Shown: positions 61,260 through 64,000 of the stretch, in pieces
Numbering within the stretch: position 1 is the first letter of the stretch
Layout of the letters: every line of letters starts with the position of its first letter
Assembly (NCBI GenBank): GCA_005281725.1
Contig: SSBO01000008.1
Coordinates: 1,550,001 to 1,614,000 of the forward strand
Direction of reading: 5' to 3'
DNA from: Wuchereria bancrofti
Taxonomy: Eukaryota; Nematoda; Chromadorea; Rhabditida; Onchocercidae
Length of the DNA: 64,000 bases
Translations under genes and position numbers: made by a program
The notes under the pieces: model-generated
The model's database searches: none
Told to the model about the DNA's origin: nothing
The model's input: the letters and a program-made list of their open reading frames with translations, nothing else

Positions 61260-63763
61260 ATGGACGATGATTTTATGGATGATCAGGATTACGGCTTGGT
61301 ATGTATCTTATAATTCTACTTCATTTCATTCAGTTAGTGAAACACAGGAAGATATATTGAAGATAAGTGAAAAGGGAATTCAGTCAATTTTAAGTTAATT
61401 CGTTGCAGGAATATTCAGATGATTCAGCTAGTGAACCAGATGTCGATTTGGAAAATCAGTATTATAATGCAAAAGCTTTAAAAGCTGAGAAAGAATTTGA
61501 TAGTGCTTTGAAAACTTTCAAACATGTATTGGAGCTGGAAAGTGACAAAGGAGAATGGGGTTTCAAAGCTCTCAAACAGATGGTCAAGATAACATTTGCT
61601 GCCGTAAGTTCATCTTTTCCAGTGTATATGTTGATATTTCACCTCAAGCAGAGATGAAACATCGTCTTACAAGTAGATTCTCAGGAGCGAAAATTATTTG
61701 TGGGATTTTTTTATGAACTTTATGTTTGAAACATAAAGGAGTTGACCTCGTGTATGTATTGTAGAATCGTTATGATGAAATGCTAAAGTATTATCGACAG
61801 TTACTTACCTACATTAAATCAGCCGTTACGAAGAACTATTCAGAAAAGTCAATAAATTCAATTTTGGACTACATTTCGACATCAAAACAAATGGATTTGT
61901 TGCAAATATTTTACGAAACAACATTGGATGCGTTAAAGGTAAAAATAGCATTGGATGCTTCTAGTTTCATTGTTCTGTCTCAGGGATTCAGTTAAAGTAG
62001 TAGATTATTATTCTCACTGTTTTGCTTTGTGTGGATAGTGTTCTTTTAGTAAACAGTTGGTAGTGAGAATGCTTTAAATTATGTGCTTGTTTATGATCTC
62101 ACTGTTTACCTCTCTTTGCATATTATTTGCTTAGGATGCCAAGAATGAGCGATTATGGTTCAAGACGAACACAAAGCTTGGAAAGTTGTATTTTGATCAA
62201 AAAGAATTTGGAAAGCTGGAGAAAATTATCAAACAGTTGCGAAATTCATGTAAGGTGAGAGATTTCTAGTCTGAATGTGTATGTGACTATGAAGCTTTAC
62301 TATACCTCGCAAAACTACATTTTTGAATGCAGTTCTGAATCATTTTCGGAAATATTGCAAGCAGAAAGTGGTCATGAGTGAAAACAATTGTCATTTCAGA
62401 ATGAACTCGGTGAAGAAGATCAGAAAAAGGGTACCCAGTTGCTTGAAATTTATGCCCTTGAAATTCAGATGTACACGGAACAGAAGAATAATAAAGCTCT
62501 GAAGGCACTCTACGAGCAAAGTTTGCATGTGAAAAGTGCAATACCACATCCACTTATTATGGGCGTCATTCGCGGTTTGTTTTGTTCTCTTATCATATTC
62601 TCACTTACATTCATGTATTTCGTAAAAACTGCTTCATGACATTCCATAAAATTTTTAAACAGCTAAAAACCGAACTACCGCATCTTAATTTTTTTCTAGA
62701 ATGTGGTGGAAAAATGCATTTACGAGAAAAGCAGTTTGAAAAAGCTCATACTGATTTCTTCGAAGCTTTTAAAAATTATGATGAAAGCGGGTCAGAGCGA
62801 AGAATTGCATGCTTGAAATATTTGGTGCTTGCAAATATGCTAATCAAGTAGGTCTCCGCGACTAGATTTATAATTACTATTTTTAAAACATGTATGCACC
62901 ATTATTAGCTACACATCCAAAAATGTTAGTGCAAAAAAATATATTCGCTTATAATACATTTTTGATAGGTGATTGCTTTGTTTTTAGATCTGGAATAAAT
63001 CCATTTGACAGTCAAGAAGCAAAACCGTTCCGCAATGATCCTGAAATAGTTGCAATGAATCAACTTGTGAGTGCGTACCAAGACAATAATTTGATGCATT
63101 TTGAAAGTATTCTTGAAGAAAATCGTGATGCGATTATGGCTGACCCATTCATTCGCGAGCATATTGAAGAGCTGCTTACCAACATTCGTTCGCAGGTTCT
63201 GTCATTGTTTTTCATATTTTCAGTGTGCAGTGCGTTTCAGCAATTCAACGAATCTAACTGAATTCATTTGTAAGTTGCAGGTATTAATAGGCCTTTGTGT
63301 ACCATATTCTCGAATTTACTTGTCGTTTCTTGCCGAAGAACTTCGTGTTAAAGTGGAAGAGGTTGTGGTACTTCTTGCAGATTTGATTCTCGATGGTGCA
63401 TTGAATGCAAAGATTGATGAAATTAGTGGTGTTTTAATATCCGAATCAACCAATAAAGCAACACGGTATTTATGTTTTATTCACATATTTGATAATAAAT
63501 GGACGGTTCCGTACTTACTGAGCTTCGTTGAAATACTCCTCTGAATTAGTTACGTAGCTCAAAACATCTTAGAATCAATTATCTAATTCAAGTGCTGTGT
63601 CATGATAATTTAAACTAGGGAGAAAAGAAGTGGAAAAATGTAAAATAAGGCAGAAAATCTGCTTCACATTATGTTACTAAGATCTTTTAGGTGCGCAGCG
63701 ATTGCAAAATGCGCGAAACAGTTATCTTCACTCCACCTTTCAATTGTAGATAGGTGTTCATAA
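61260..63763 (+). CDS. csn-2: COP9 signalosome complex subunit 2
   Basis: Scaffold subunit of the COP9 signalosome, which removes NEDD8 from cullins and so controls cullin-RING ubiquitin ligases. Nine exons join in phase: 61260-61298, 61409-61603, 61765-61938, 62135-62254, 62400-62574, 62700-62847, 62988-63195, 63281-63465 and 63691-63763. The product is 438 aa, against 443 in human CSN2. Landmarks in order: acidic N-terminus [131 protein letters not shown] and [12 protein letters not shown], covering the helical repeats and the PCI domain. The last exon restores the normal end ([18 protein letters not shown]). Reading through intron 8 would instead give an unrelated tail stopping at 63542-63544. 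Confidence 0.96.
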
Positions 63764-64000
63764 CACTAATCTCAGTGAACCTTGCATGTACTTCCGTGAT
63801 TGGACTTCACTTGTGTCCAGTGTCTGGCGTAATTCAGCCGTATTTTCTTGAAGGATTGCATCTGATCTGCTTTGTTATGAATTAAAATGAGTATGGCTTG
63901 AAGGCACATTTGAGTTTAGCTGTCACTTAGTTTACTGCAGCAAATGGATTTGAATAAGATTTGACAGCAGTGATCATTTAGCTTGCTTTTCATTAATTTT
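63764..64000 (+). other. Downstream of CSN2, probably 3' UTR
   Basis: No clear AATAAA occurs before the window ends, so the cleavage site is not defined. No coding sequence was seen. Confidence 0.45.

Overview
The window is AT-rich eukaryotic DNA. Many short GT-AG introns, likely spliced-leader acceptors just upstream of start codons, and a gene set of talin, two Wnts, CSN2, a Rab tail and tRNA-Glu point to a nematode. Intron sizes and base composition suggest a filarial or other spirurid species. From memory, the C. elegans homologues rab-11.1, tln-1, lin-44 and csn-2 all lie on chromosome I, so the neighbourhood looks like conserved macrosynteny. That statement was not checked here.

Layout. 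Positions 1-101 hold the last exon of a Rab11-like GTPase. A tRNA-Glu(CTC) is at 1500-1571, followed by AT-rich intergenic DNA with a 56-bp tandem repeat. A four-exon gene for a small secreted or type I membrane protein (193 aa) spans 6060-13448; its introns contain a 198-bp duplication and a 5 x 125-bp array. From 13.4 to 23.7 kb there is a gene-poor stretch with microsatellites, a duplicated GTA/GCA triplet block and a few exon-like islands. A complete 41-exon talin gene (2543 aa, every splice phase checked) fills 23818-42427. Two Wnt genes lie in tandem on the minus strand: a full-length one (8 exons, 345 aa, 48999-46075) and, upstream of it in transcription, a divergent one (7 exons, 298 aa, 54785-51268) that ends before the conserved C-terminal cysteine-rich domain. 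A plus-strand gene for an unrecognised, probably disordered 557-aa protein (56292-58670) is followed by an 11-copy, 37-bp minisatellite built around a palindrome. A doubtful small minus-strand membrane-protein gene (60688-59911) lies head-to-head with the complete COP9 signalosome subunit 2 gene (61260-63763, 438 aa).

Talin links integrins to actin, the Wnts are secreted patterning ligands, and CSN2 is part of the cullin deneddylase. They are ordinary neighbours, not an operon. The most unusual object is the Wnt gene without a C-terminal domain, beside a normal paralogue that shares its intron positions.
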